Position numbers and translations under genes: made by a program
In this document: positions 44,002 through 53,048 of the stretch, piece by piece
Numbering within the stretch: position 1 is the first letter of the stretch
How the letters are laid out: every line of letters begins with the position of its first letter
Source of the DNA: Alphaproteobacteria bacterium
GTDB lineage: Bacteria; Pseudomonadota; Alphaproteobacteria; JAUHZY01
NCBI GenBank assembly: GCA_030425825.1
Contig: JAUHZY010000001.1
Span: forward strand, 1 to 64,000
Length of the DNA stretch: 64,000 nucleotides
Direction of reading: 5' to 3'
Notes under the pieces: generated by a model
What the model was told of the DNA's origin: nothing
What the model saw: the letters and a program-made list of their open reading frames with translations, nothing else
The model's database searches: none

Positions 44002-46266
44002 ATGTTTCTAAAGCTAAAAAGTATTAAAAACCTTGGAATCTTCGAGAACTTTCAGGCATCGAACCAATTGAATCAATTCTCTAGGTACAACCTCATATAT
44101 GGGTGGAATGGAAGTGGCAAAACCACTTTAGGAAGACTATTCCGAAATATTGAGTTTAAAACGAGTAAAAAGTATCCTGACGCCAGTTTTAAGCTACAAA
44201 CTGATAGTGGCGATATTGACCAATCCTATGAGCTTGACCCTGTTGTCCGAGTCTTTAACCATGATTTCGTAAGTGAAAACATGTCTCTTGAAGATGCAGA
44301 GACAAAATCAATACTTTACATAGGTAAAAGCAATGCGGAATTGCGCACTCGGATAAAAGAAATTGAAGAAGAACTGACTAGTGAACACGGCGTTTTAAAT
44401 GAACTCAGGACTTTAACAGATCGGGAAAAAGAGCTTTCACGTGGTCTTGACTCATTCCATAAGGAATGTGGAGACGATTTGAGAGAATTACACGCTTTGA
44501 CGGTGTTCTCAAAAGAGACCAATTCGTTGGACAAAAGAACATCAAATCGAATATGGGATTCTATAGTCAAAGATCAACTTGGTGATTACGTGCTCTCGAG
44601 TAGCTCGTATCAAGACAAAAAAAACTTCATTACTCGTGGTAAGCAAAAACCAGCAGTAAATAATCTATCTGATAAGAAACTAGACCCTGATCTTTTTCAA
44701 AATCAGTTAAGCCAAGTAAAAGAACTATTAGCAACAAATGTGGTCAATAAGACCATTGATAAGCTGAATGAAAATGGAGATTTGTTGTCATGGGTAAGGC
44801 AAGGATGGAATATCCATGATAACGGAGAAAATAGAGTTTGTGAGTTTTGCACTAACCACATATCTGATCAGCGGACCCAAGAGCTAAAAGATCATTTTAA
44901 CGATGGCTTTCTTAACCTTCAAAATTCAATTTGGCAAAAGATCAATGAACTTAATAGCTTAAAGGTTGAAGTTTCAAAAGTTGACAAGAAATTGTTATAT
45001 GATGTGCCACAAGACTTTGATGAAAATTTAATCAATTGGGAAGAAAGTTGCAAAGAAATCAATGGAATGCTAGAAGCCTGGGGCCATATTTTGCATCAAA
45101 AGAAAGACAACCCCACAACTCATAATCTAGCCGTTGAGTCTATTGATGAATCCGCACTTAAGAAGTATAACGACTGTGCTAATATTTTGGCATCGGCAGT
45201 TGAAAGTCACAATGAAAAAGTAGATAAAGAACAAGAACATCAACAAGAAGCCAGAAAGAAATTAGATAACCACATCGTTGCGTCAAAAGGTCAGGATAAG
45301 AAGATTATTGAGCTTGAACTTTCTCTCAAAGAGTGCAACGAAAGAATAGAAGAGCTAGGAAAAAAGAGAGATCGGCTGCTACAAGAAAAAAGTAACAAAG
45401 AAGGTCAGATACTCGATGACCTAGTGGCGTTGGATCGAATCAACTCGGATATTCAAAAGTTACTAACCAATCCAAGCTTTGAACTGAAGAAAAATGAGTC
45501 AGGCGAAGGCGGCTATGTCATAAAACGGGCTGGCAATATTGCTCATAATCTCAGTGAAGGAGAAAAAACAGCCATATCGTTGGTATTTTTTGTTGCAAAA
45601 CTTCGAGAGCAGAATTCAATTTTAGAGAATACCATTGTCGTATTTGATGATCCAATATCAAGCTTCGACAGTAATCACCTATTTAGTGCATTTTCATTTA
45701 TTAAAAATCAGTGTTCGGAAGCCAAACAGCTGTTTATTTTAACTCATAATTTCTGGTTCTTTAAGCTATTTAGGGACTGGTTCCTGAAAAAGAATAAAAA
45801 ACATCGAGAGAGCTCAGTTCTTCCGGCAAAAATGTACACTTTGAACCTTGGTAATATCAAAAACATTTCTCAAGAGCTTGAGAAATATAACTCAGAATAT
45901 CATTATCTATTTTCCGTGCTGAAAGGAATCAAGAGCCAAGAGTCAGTCTCATTAAAAGACTCGTATATGATTGCAAACTTTTGCAGAAAAGTTTTGGAGT
46001 CTTTTAATGCGTTCAAATATGGGGGAACAGGGGAGTTCATGAGAATTCTTGAAAAGGCAGTGAACAAAGAAAAAATATCCCCAGAAAAGAGAGACAAGAT
46101 CTTTCAGTTTTTGAATAAATATAGTCATTTAGATAGGATAGAGTCTTTGGAATATACAATCGAAAATATTGAAGGTGAAGGTAAAAGTGTCATTGAAGAC
46201 GTGTTCGGTCTAATTGAGAGTCTGGACCAGGATCATTACACAAGTATGATGAAGGCTGTTGGGTAG
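44002..46266 (+). CDS. RloC/PrrC-like ABC ATPase, candidate anticodon nuclease (AAA_13 family)
   Basis: 754 residues. Walker A GWNGSGKTT (34-42). Long coiled coils at about 110-160 and 395-490. A CEFC pair (280-283) sits between coiled segments like the RloC zinc hook. ABC signature LSEGEKTAIS (517-526), Walker B IVVFDDPISSFD (545-556), H-loop THN (581-583). Near the C-terminus R662-x3-E666 and NKYSH with H709 match the Arg/Glu/His arrangement proposed for the PrrC/RloC tRNA-cleaving centre, with a spacing longer than in PrrC. RloC cuts and removes the wobble nucleotide of tRNA in response to DNA damage or phage. There is no adjacent restriction system. It is the only gene of an island in tRNA-Gly. 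The AAA_13 family assignment is solid; nuclease activity is a prediction. Confidence 0.8.
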   Translation: MFLKLKSIKNLGIFENFQASNQLNQFSRYNLIYGWNGSGKTTLGRLFRNIEFKTSKKYPDASFKLQTDSGDIDQSYELDPVVRVFNHDFVSENMSLEDAETKSILYIGKSNAELRTRIKEIEEELTSEHGVLNELRTLTDREKELSRGLDSFHKECGDDLRELHALTVFSKETNSLDKRTSNRIWDSIVKDQLGDYVLSSSSYQDKKNFITRGKQKPAVNNLSDKKLDPDLFQNQLSQVKELLATNVVNKTIDKLNENGDLLSWVRQGWNIHDNGENRVCEFCTNHISDQRTQELKDHFNDGFLNLQNSIWQKINELNSLKVEVSKVDKKLLYDVPQDFDENLINWEESCKEINGMLEAWGHILHQKKDNPTTHNLAVESIDESALKKYNDCANILASAVESHNEKVDKEQEHQQEARKKLDNHIVASKGQDKKIIELELSLKECNERIEELGKKRDRLLQEKSNKEGQILDDLVALDRINSDIQKLLTNPSFELKKNESGEGGYVIKRAGNIAHNLSEGEKTAISLVFFVAKLREQNSILENTIVVFDDPISSFDSNHLFSAFSFIKNQCSEAKQLFILTHNFWFFKLFRDWFLKKNKKHRESSVLPAKMYTLNLGNIKNISQELEKYNSEYHYLFSVLKGIKSQESVSLKDSYMIANFCRKVLESFNAFKYGGTGEFMRILEKAVNKEKISPEKRDKIFQFLNKYSHLDRIESLEYTIENIEGEGKSVIEDVFGLIESLDQDHYTSMMKAVG

Positions 46267-46350
46267 CAGTTTGCTTTGGAATGATCTTATATGCATTTTA
46301 AACTCTCAAAAAATCATTGGAAAACAGTCATAAGTTATTGATTTTACAGG

Positions 46351-46396
46351 CTTGCCAAGGTTGAAGTCGAGAGTTCGAATCTCTTCACCCGCTCCA
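46351..46396 (+). repeat. attR: right copy of the 46-bp tRNA-Gly repeat
   Basis: Identical over all 46 bases to 43699-43744, from the anticodon arm to CCA. No D arm or 5' acceptor strand precedes it, so it cannot encode a tRNA. It marks the far junction of the island, 14 nt before the comF stop. Confidence 0.9.
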
Positions 46397-46410
46397 GTTT
46401 TAAACATCCC

Positions 46411-47148
46411 CTAACTTTCTTCTTTTATAACGCGTGCTAGTGTTAAGCAGTTTACGGTTTTTACACCTGCTTTTAGAAGAGTTTTTGTACATTCTTTGAG
46501 GGTTGCGCCTGTTGTGTAAACGTCATCTATAAGTAAAATACTCTTTCCCTTTATGCTGTGTTTTTTTTGATTAATTGAAAAAGCACCTTTGACGTTGTCG
46601 TGGCGTTGATTTGTTGACAAGCGACCTTGTGGTGGTGTGTGTTTGTGTCGAATGAGCATTTGTGCGATGTAAGGTTTTCCTGATTTTTTACTAAGATCTT
46701 TTGCCAGAAGCGCAGATTGATTATAGCGCCTTTGAAAAAGACGTCGTCGATGAAGAGGGACAGGCGTGATATAGTCACAAGCTTCGATAAGCTGTCTACC
46801 ACTTTTCCCCATCCATGCAGAAAAACCTGGTGTGGCGTCAATGCGGTCGCCATGTTTATATGATAACACCATTGATCTACTTGCATCATCATACACCATC
46901 ACAGTACGGTTTTTATTAAAATTTGGCCGATCCCGCATACACCCAGCGCAAAGCATGACTGCGTCATCGTCAGAGTCAATGGTATATGAGAAAGGTAATC
47001 CACAACAATGACACAAAGGATCTGTGATAAAACGGACATCTTTCCAGCATGTCGCACATAGTTGGTGTGTTGCTTCAGTGATTACACCACATGAAAGACA
47101 ACGTGGTGGTAAGACAATGTCAATAAACTGTTTCGCAAGCTTGCTCAT
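46411..47148 (-). CDS. comF: ComF-family phosphoribosyltransferase-like protein
   Basis: 245 residues. The N-terminal double zinc ribbon has CLSCGV, CATCWK, CHCCGL and CAGCM. The C-terminal PRTase fold has the PRPP loop ILLIDDVYTTGATLKEC. FQRRYNQSALLAKDLSKK is the typical ComF middle segment. In naturally competent bacteria ComF helps single-stranded DNA uptake; in other species the role is unclear. Divergent from the methyltransferase gene, with 17 nt between starts. Confidence 0.9.
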   Translation of the reverse strand: MSKLAKQFIDIVLPPRCLSCGVITEATHQLCATCWKDVRFITDPLCHCCGLPFSYTIDSDDDAVMLCAGCMRDRPNFNKNRTVMVYDDASRSMVLSYKHGDRIDATPGFSAWMGKSGRQLIEACDYITPVPLHRRRLFQRRYNQSALLAKDLSKKSGKPYIAQMLIRHKHTPPQGRLSTNQRHDNVKGAFSINQKKHSIKGKSILLIDDVYTTGATLKECTKTLLKAGVKTVNCLTLARVIKEES

Positions 47149-47165
47149 AAAGCTATCATAACATT

Positions 47166-47933
47166 ATGGAAGAAAAAGTCTTTATTTTTGATCGTCATGC
47201 CCACCAGATGAATCGCTTGCGCCAACAGCGTCAAGGAGAGGGTCGTGACTTTTTGATTCAAGAGATAAACCAGCGTTTGAATGAGCGCTTAGAGGAGGTA
47301 AATAGACCTTTCAAGACAGTTCTTGATATGACAGGAAGTCGTGCAAAGCTCTCTATCGAGGCTGATAAAATAATAAGGTCAGACTGCCTTCCCAGCAGCA
47401 ATATTGATCTTGTTTTAGAAGAAGATTTTTTGCCGCGTGACTTAGAAGAATATGATTTGATTTATCATGGGTTCGGTTTGCACTTTGTCAATGATTTGCC
47501 TGGTGCTTTAATCCAAATAAAGAAGCACCTTGCGCCGGAAGGAGCTTTTTTTGCAGCCTTATTAGGAGGCGAGACATTGTACGAGTTGCGTCAATGCCTT
47601 GTCGAGGCTGAAATCGCTTTAAAGGGTGGTGTTTCACCACGTATTTCTCCTATGGTGAGTACACAAGATATGGCTGCTTTGATGCAGCGTGCAGGCTTTT
47701 CCTTGCCTGTTATAGATAGTGATTTGATTACGGTGACATATCGCAACCTCACGTCACTGTTACATGACCTACGCTATATGGGAGAAGGGAATGTTATCGC
47801 AAAAAGGTCTAAAGCATTTGCACCAAGAAAACTTTTTGAAATGGCAGAAGAGTTATATCATCAAAAATTTTCTTCAGAAGGTTTATTGCAAGCAAGCTTT
47901 AGAGTTATTTACGTCATGGGTTGGTCCTCATGA
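47166..47933 (+). CDS. SAM-dependent methyltransferase-fold protein, NDUFAF5/BioC-like
   Basis: 255 residues. Starts VFIFDRHAHQMNRLRQQR, the pattern of alphaproteobacterial NDUFAF5 homologues. A weak SAM-motif region is VLDMTGS. The core GFGLHFVNDLPGALIQIKKHL and FFAALLGGETLYELR matches NDUFAF5. In human mitochondria NDUFAF5 hydroxylates an arginine of NDUFS7 (NuoB) early in complex I assembly, and the nuo genes lie 3.5 kb away. BioC-like activity cannot be excluded. ATGA overlap with serB. Confidence 0.75.
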   Translation: MEEKVFIFDRHAHQMNRLRQQRQGEGRDFLIQEINQRLNERLEEVNRPFKTVLDMTGSRAKLSIEADKIIRSDCLPSSNIDLVLEEDFLPRDLEEYDLIYHGFGLHFVNDLPGALIQIKKHLAPEGAFFAALLGGETLYELRQCLVEAEIALKGGVSPRISPMVSTQDMAALMQRAGFSLPVIDSDLITVTYRNLTSLLHDLRYMGEGNVIAKRSKAFAPRKLFEMAEELYHQKFSSEGLLQASFRVIYVMGWSS

Positions 47934-48802
47934 GTTATGTATTAACGCTTGTTCGTGAAACAGGGATATTGGCAGAGGACCTAGCCTTTTGTCGAAGAAA
48001 CTTATGCGTTGAGAAGGAGGAGTGGCTTTCAAAAGGCACTGCTGTTGATTTTTTTTTAGATCAACAAATATCCCAGAAACACTTCAATGAAATAAAGCTT
48101 TTTAATAAAACAGATGTCTTTTATCAACCTGTTAAAGACAGGCAAAAGAAAGCCTTGTTTATCGATATGGACGCAACTTTACTAAACGGTGAGACCTTAG
48201 ATCAGGTTGCAAAACATATGGGTGTCCAAGACAAAGTCACCGCAATTACAGAACAGGCTATGAGGGGAGAGATAGACTTTATCTCCGCATTCAAGAGACG
48301 TATCTCTCTACTTAGGGGAGCATCATCAAATCTTTTTGACCAGGTATATAAAGAAACACCCTTACAAAGCGGCGCAGTTGAGTTGGTTAGAACGCTAAAA
48401 GAAAATGGGGTTTATATCGTTCTTATTTCTGGTGGGTTAAAATATTTTACAGAGAAGGCTGCTGTTCAGTTGGAATTAGATGAGCATTATGGAAATGATC
48501 TCGTTTTAGAAGGTGGATTTTTTACAGGAGATGTTATCGACCCCATTTTGAATGGCCCTGTTAAAGAAAAGATCTTAAGAGATATTTCACAAAAGCGTAA
48601 CTTACAATCTTCAGAGTGCCTTGCCGTAGGCGATGGTGCAAATGATCGTTATATGCTTAAAGCCGCAGGGTGTGGTATGGGATTTTATCCAAAAGACAGA
48701 TTGTTGCCAAGCTGTGACCAGGTCATTTTTCATAATGACTTAAAAGCTGTTTTATATGCGCAAGGTTATCGCCTTACTTGCGGTCAAGTGGTAGGGCAAT
48801 AA
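47930..48802 (+). CDS. serB: Phosphoserine phosphatase
   Basis: 290 residues from ATG 47930, in an ATGA overlap with the previous gene; TTG 47921 is less likely. The HAD motif I FIDMDATLLNGETLD carries the nucleophile Asp. LISGGLKYF is motif II, and AVGDGANDRYMLKAAGCGMGF is motif III/IV. The N-terminal 75 residues are a divergent ACT-like region. Last step of serine synthesis. The 3' end overlaps the convergent degP gene by 29 nt. Confidence 0.9.
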   Translation: MSYVLTLVRETGILAEDLAFCRRNLCVEKEEWLSKGTAVDFFLDQQISQKHFNEIKLFNKTDVFYQPVKDRQKKALFIDMDATLLNGETLDQVAKHMGVQDKVTAITEQAMRGEIDFISAFKRRISLLRGASSNLFDQVYKETPLQSGAVELVRTLKENGVYIVLISGGLKYFTEKAAVQLELDEHYGNDLVLEGGFFTGDVIDPILNGPVKEKILRDISQKRNLQSSECLAVGDGANDRYMLKAAGCGMGFYPKDRLLPSCDQVIFHNDLKAVLYAQGYRLTCGQVVGQ

Positions 48803-50234
48803 ACGTTTTTTCACCATTACGATAAACCCACAGCAAAACAGATTTTTCACCAGATTTATGTACTTTTGAAATACGTTTTGTAAAGTCTTGCACTGAGTGA
48901 ACCTGCTTTTGGTTCATCATCAAAATGATGTCACCAACACGCAATCCAACCTCTGAAGACCTGTCACCATTCATGATTTTTGTAATAATAATACCTTTGA
49001 TATTGTCTGGCACTTTAAAGCGTTGTTTTAAGGCAGGTGTAATTGGAGAAACGCCAAGCCCTAAAATAAGCTTAGGTAACTTATTGTCATCTTTCTTTGT
49101 CCCTTTTGATGTGATTAAGTGATTTTCCTCTGCCACTTCTAATTCGCCAAGCTTTGCAAAAAGTTTAACATTTTTGTTGTTGCGCCATACGACGATAGGA
49201 ACTTTTTTGTTAATATCGGTTTCTGCAACGATGCGAGGTAACTCTTTTGTGTTTCGAATTTCCTTACCATCAAACTCAATGATAACATCACCTGCAATAA
49301 CGCCGCCTTTTTGTGCTGGGCTTTGATCTGTAACACTCGCAACAAGTGCCCCATGAATTTTCTTAAGCCCTAAATTGCGCGCAATTTCTTTGCTCATAGG
49401 CTGAATCCGAACGCCCAACCACCCTCGACGTGTACGCCCATATTTTACAATTTGCTGCGTAACAGATTTAGCCATATTAGAAGGAACAGCAAAACCAATC
49501 CCTACACTTCCACCTGTTGGTGAGAATATGGCTGTGCTGATACCAATAACTTCACCTTTCATGTTAAACATGGGGCCGCCAGAGTTTCCTCTGTTGATTG
49601 AGGCATCTGTTTGAATGAAGTCGTCATAAGGGCCAGCATTAATATCACGTGCACGAGCAGAAATAATCCCTGATGTGACTGTTCCACCAAGACCAAAAGG
49701 ATTGCCAACAACAACAACCCAGTCACCAACTTCCATCACGTCAGAATCGCCCCATGGCACAAAAGGTAAAGGCTCTTCTGTTTCAACTTTCAGCAGTGCG
49801 ACGTCTGTTTTGCTATCGATCCCAAGAATTTTAGCTTTGAAGGTGCGGTCATCATGTAGCGTTACCTCTATCTCTTCTGCATGTGCAATCACATGGTTGT
49901 TTGTCACAATCAGCCCGCTAGGGTCAATAATAAAACCAGACCCTAAAGACTTTGCTTTTTTCAGAGGTGTTTTCTTTTGTGGCATGCCTTGATATGGACC
50001 GTTGAAAAATTCTTCAAAAAAGTCTTCGAAAGGCGATCCTGGTGGGAAAGGGCTGGGAAGTTCAGGGCGCGTTGATGGTGCTTGTTTAGCTTCTTGTGTT
50101 GTTGATATGTTCACAACAGCAGGAAGAAGCTTTTTTGCTAGTGGTGCAAAGCTTGTTGGTGTTGCTGCCTGCGCTTGCAGAGAAAAAAGTATAACAATAA
50201 AAAATGAAATGAAATACCTTTTCAATGCGCTCAT
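48774..50234 (-). CDS. degP: Periplasmic serine endoprotease of the DegP/HtrA (Do) family
   Basis: 486 residues. Signal peptide ending in LQAQA. The trypsin-like domain has His114 (VTNNHVIAH), Asp144 (SKTDVALLK) and Ser218 (NRGNSGGPM). Two PDZ domains follow, beginning about 265 (RRGWLGVRIQPM) and about 390 (LILGLGVSPITP). It degrades and chaperones misfolded envelope proteins. It starts immediately after the hflC stop, so hflK-hflC-degP form one operon for membrane protein quality control. Confidence 0.94.
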   Translation of the reverse strand: MSALKRYFISFFIVILFSLQAQAATPTSFAPLAKKLLPAVVNISTTQEAKQAPSTRPELPSPFPPGSPFEDFFEEFFNGPYQGMPQKKTPLKKAKSLGSGFIIDPSGLIVTNNHVIAHAEEIEVTLHDDRTFKAKILGIDSKTDVALLKVETEEPLPFVPWGDSDVMEVGDWVVVVGNPFGLGGTVTSGIISARARDINAGPYDDFIQTDASINRGNSGGPMFNMKGEVIGISTAIFSPTGGSVGIGFAVPSNMAKSVTQQIVKYGRTRRGWLGVRIQPMSKEIARNLGLKKIHGALVASVTDQSPAQKGGVIAGDVIIEFDGKEIRNTKELPRIVAETDINKKVPIVVWRNNKNVKLFAKLGELEVAEENHLITSKGTKKDDNKLPKLILGLGVSPITPALKQRFKVPDNIKGIIITKIMNGDRSSEVGLRVGDIILMMNQKQVHSVQDFTKRISKVHKSGEKSVLLWVYRNGEKTFIALPLDRK

Positions 50235-51098
50235 TTACTTACCACCTAAGTATTTAAAGAACTCGTTATCAGATGAAAGTACGAAGCTTGTGCCATTTTC
50301 TTCTTTTAATGTATTCTTGTAAGCCTCTAAAGACCTGTAGAAAGAAAAGAAGTCAGGGCTTTTTCGATAGGCATCAGCATATATTTTTGTCGCTTTTGCT
50401 TCACCTTCACCACGGATGATTTGTGACTTCTTATTGGCTTCAGCGATGATTACAGTTTCCATTTTATCAGCTTCAGCACGAATACGTCGGGCCTCTTCTT
50501 CACCTTCAGCACGGAAAAGCTTTGCTTCTCTTTCCCAAATACTGCGCATGCGTTCATAAATGGCTTCACTTACTTGTTTTGGATAGTCTGCACGGCGAAT
50601 ACGCACGTCAATGATTTCAACACCAAAGTTTTTTGAATCATCAATAACATTCTTCTTAATGTGATTCATGATTTGCGTTCTTTGGCTAGACAAAACATCT
50701 GTGAGTGTTTTTTCAACAAGAACATCACGAATACTTGAATTGATTACTTGGCTTAAGCGACTTTCAACGCCACGCTCTGACCCAACGGCTTGGTAAAACT
50801 TTAATGGATCTACAATGCGGTAGCGGCCATACGCATCTACATCCAAGCGCTTCTCTTTTTTCAAGATAACCTGCTGTCCAGGAGGATCAACATCTAAGAT
50901 ACGCTTATCAAATTTTATAACATTTTGAACAAAAGGAATCTTATAGTTTAGGCCAGGCTCGCGCACTGTACGCATAGCTTCACCAAACTGTAGGACAAGC
51001 GCCTGCTGTGTTTCAGACACTTTATAAAAGGTGGAAAACAAGATGATGACCAACGCAAATAAAAAGATAATTAGAAAAGGAAGTTTTTCACTGTTCAT
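50235..51098 (-). CDS. hflC: FtsH modulator HflC (SPFH/Band 7)
   Basis: 287 residues. One N-terminal membrane helix (FLIIFLFALVIILFSTFY), then a Band 7/SPFH domain with QALVLQFGEAMRTVREPGLNYKIPF in its first part and the coiled region ERMRSIWEREAKLFRAEGEEEARRI. It forms with HflK a large periplasmic assembly that controls the FtsH protease. Ten nt downstream of hflK. Confidence 0.93.
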   Translation of the reverse strand: MNSEKLPFLIIFLFALVIILFSTFYKVSETQQALVLQFGEAMRTVREPGLNYKIPFVQNVIKFDKRILDVDPPGQQVILKKEKRLDVDAYGRYRIVDPLKFYQAVGSERGVESRLSQVINSSIRDVLVEKTLTDVLSSQRTQIMNHIKKNVIDDSKNFGVEIIDVRIRRADYPKQVSEAIYERMRSIWEREAKLFRAEGEEEARRIRAEADKMETVIIAEANKKSQIIRGEGEAKATKIYADAYRKSPDFFSFYRSLEAYKNTLKEENGTSFVLSSDNEFFKYLGGK

Positions 51099-51108
51099 TA
51101 TTTTTCAC

Positions 51109-52170
51109 CTATTTCTTTAAGTTATCAAGTGGAAGGAAGGGAAGGACACTGTTTTTAATAGATTTGTCCAAAACAATTTTCTTAGAATTTGTGAAAACCT
51201 CTTCCATTGTTTCAAGGTATAATCGCTTGGCTGTTACCTTTGGTGCGGCTCTATATTCTTTGAGCACTTGATTGAAGCGACTGGCATCACCAGAAGACCT
51301 GTTCACAATTTCTTCACGGTATGCTTCTGCATCTTGTGTGATTTTTTGTGCCTCACCACGTGCTTTGGGAACGATATCATTTCGGTAGGCTTCTGCCTGG
51401 TTTTTCAATGTTTCTTTCTCTGACTTCGCGCGCTGTACATCGCGAAAAGCATCTACTGAAGGGGGAGGTGCATCAACTGTCAAGAAGCGCACTTGTGTCA
51501 CTTCTATGCCTGCGCCATAAGAGTCTAGAATTTCTTGAATCAAGTTATAGGCATGATTCTGAATTTCTGCACGTTGCTCAGTTAATACTTTGTCAATCGC
51601 TGTTTGTCCCATGATTTCACGGACAGCGCTTTCTGCCGCAATACGAACTGTCGCATCAGGGTTTCTAAGGTTAAAAAGGTAGTTTTTCGCATTTTTAATG
51701 CGCCAGAAAATAACAAACTGAACATCAACAATATTTTCATCACCTGTCAGGACCAAAGACTCTTCATTTGCAATGTTAGAGCGGTTGCCTTTCAGAGAGT
51801 TGGAAGAAGGCGCACCAACTTCGATACGATTTTCACGTGTTACAGGGACTTTGATAACAGATTCAATAGGGCTAGGAAGGTGATAGCGCAGGCCAGGCTC
51901 TGTTGTTTTTATCCATTCACCAAAGCGTAAAACAACACCTTGCTCTTCTGGTAGAACGCGGTAAAAACCGCTTGCCATCCATAGGCCAGCGATAATTAAA
52001 AGAATGACACCTATGCTTTTGCCGCCGCCTGGGAACATGTTAGAAAACTCTTTTTTTAGTTTTCTAAGCACTTCGTCCAAATCAGGCATATCATTACCAC
52101 CACCCCAAGGATCTTGATTGTGTTGATTGTTGCTGTTAGGCCCCCAGGGACCATTATTAGGAGATGTCAT
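51109..52170 (-). CDS. hflK: FtsH modulator HflK (SPFH/Band 7)
   Basis: 353 residues. A Gly/Asn/Pro-rich N-terminal cytoplasmic segment (GPWGPNSNNQHNQDPWGGG), one membrane helix (IGVILLIIAGLWMASGFY), then Band 7 with VLRFGEWIKTTEPGLRYHLP and a long coiled region. First gene of the hflK-hflC-degP operon, divergent from the mrp gene with 89 nt between starts. Confidence 0.93.
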   Translation of the reverse strand: MTSPNNGPWGPNSNNQHNQDPWGGGNDMPDLDEVLRKLKKEFSNMFPGGGKSIGVILLIIAGLWMASGFYRVLPEEQGVVLRFGEWIKTTEPGLRYHLPSPIESVIKVPVTRENRIEVGAPSSNSLKGNRSNIANEESLVLTGDENIVDVQFVIFWRIKNAKNYLFNLRNPDATVRIAAESAVREIMGQTAIDKVLTEQRAEIQNHAYNLIQEILDSYGAGIEVTQVRFLTVDAPPPSVDAFRDVQRAKSEKETLKNQAEAYRNDIVPKARGEAQKITQDAEAYREEIVNRSSGDASRFNQVLKEYRAAPKVTAKRLYLETMEEVFTNSKKIVLDKSIKNSVLPFLPLDNLKK

Positions 52171-52259
52171 TTTTGAACCTTTAAATTCTTGTGTATAAGA
52201 CCTATATGATGAGATAAGTTATTTTTTCATTTAGTCAAGGGATCATAGGCAAAATCATC

Positions 52260-53048
52260 ATGAAAAAAAAGACAAATTTCAAACAAAGTTTCACGTTGCC
52301 AAAAGTAAAGTACTTTATTGCAGTCGCTTCGGGAAAAGGGGGGGTTGGTAAGTCAACAACATCTGTTAACCTTGCTCTTGCCTTTAAAGAGCTTGGTTAT
52401 AAGGTTGCAATTCTAGATGGGGATGTTTATGGCCCTTCAATGCCACGTATGTTAGGGCTTGATATCGATTACGAGAATCGTGAGCTAAAAACACACCAGG
52501 CATATGGTATTGATGTGATGTCTATGGGCTGTCTGGTGCCGGAAGAACAGCCTATGGTTTGGCGTGGTCCGATGGTCATGGGCGCTATTCAGCAAATGCT
52601 CAATGATGTTGCTTGGCCAGAAGTTGATGTGATGGTTATTGATTTACCACCAGGAACAGGCGATGCACAGTTGACATTGTCACAAAAAGTGCCTTTGGAT
52701 GGCGTTGTTATTGTTTCAACACCGCAAGATATTTCGTTGATTGATGCGCGTAAGGGATTGAAAATGTTTGAGAAGGTTGCTGTGCCAATTTACGGTATTG
52801 TTGAAAATATGAGCTATTTCTCTTGTCCACATTGTAATGAAAAAACACATATTTTTGATCATGGTGGTGCAAAGCGTGAGGCTGAAAAACTTGGTGTTCC
52901 TTTCTTAGGAGAGATACCTTTAGATATTAAAATCCGCGAAACATCTGACCAAGGTGCACCAATTGTTGTCTCAGATCCAGAGAATGATCTGGCAAAATCT
53001 TATATTAACATAGCCAAAAAGGTGTCGAAGAACTTTAAGAAGAAGTAA
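52260..53048 (+). CDS. Mrp/NBP35-type Fe-S cluster carrier ATPase
   Basis: 262 residues. Deviant Walker A ASGKGGVGKST at about 25-35, DGDVYGPSMPRML, VIDLPPGTGDAQLTLS, and the cluster-bridging cysteines in FSCPHCNEKT. It lacks the N-terminal DUF59/MIP18 domain found in most alphaproteobacterial Mrp proteins (about 360 residues), so it is a short form. Probable Fe-S scaffold or carrier. Overlaps the convergent gene by 14 nt. Confidence 0.92.
   Translation: MKKKTNFKQSFTLPKVKYFIAVASGKGGVGKSTTSVNLALAFKELGYKVAILDGDVYGPSMPRMLGLDIDYENRELKTHQAYGIDVMSMGCLVPEEQPMVWRGPMVMGAIQQMLNDVAWPEVDVMVIDLPPGTGDAQLTLSQKVPLDGVVIVSTPQDISLIDARKGLKMFEKVAVPIYGIVENMSYFSCPHCNEKTHIFDHGGAKREAEKLGVPFLGEIPLDIKIRETSDQGAPIVVSDPENDLAKSYINIAKKVSKNFKKK

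Larger units (their letters stand above)
43745..46396 (+). mobile_element. 2.65-kb single-gene island integrated in tRNA-Gly
   Basis: The segment is bounded by the perfect 46-bp tRNA-Gly repeat. It holds one gene (44002-46266) and no integrase, transposase or excisionase. The 257 bp before the gene contain no convincing ORF. They include a TGGCACACTGTGCCA inverted repeat (43817-43831) and a diverged third copy of the anticodon-arm sequence (43881-43902). It appears to be a non-mobile remnant, or an element moved by an integrase supplied elsewhere. Insertion between tRNA-Gly and comF leaves the tRNA intact. Confidence 0.85.

Noticed and set aside
46351-46396. A second tRNA-Gly gene
   Set aside because: Only the 3' half is present; the D arm and 5' acceptor strand are missing.
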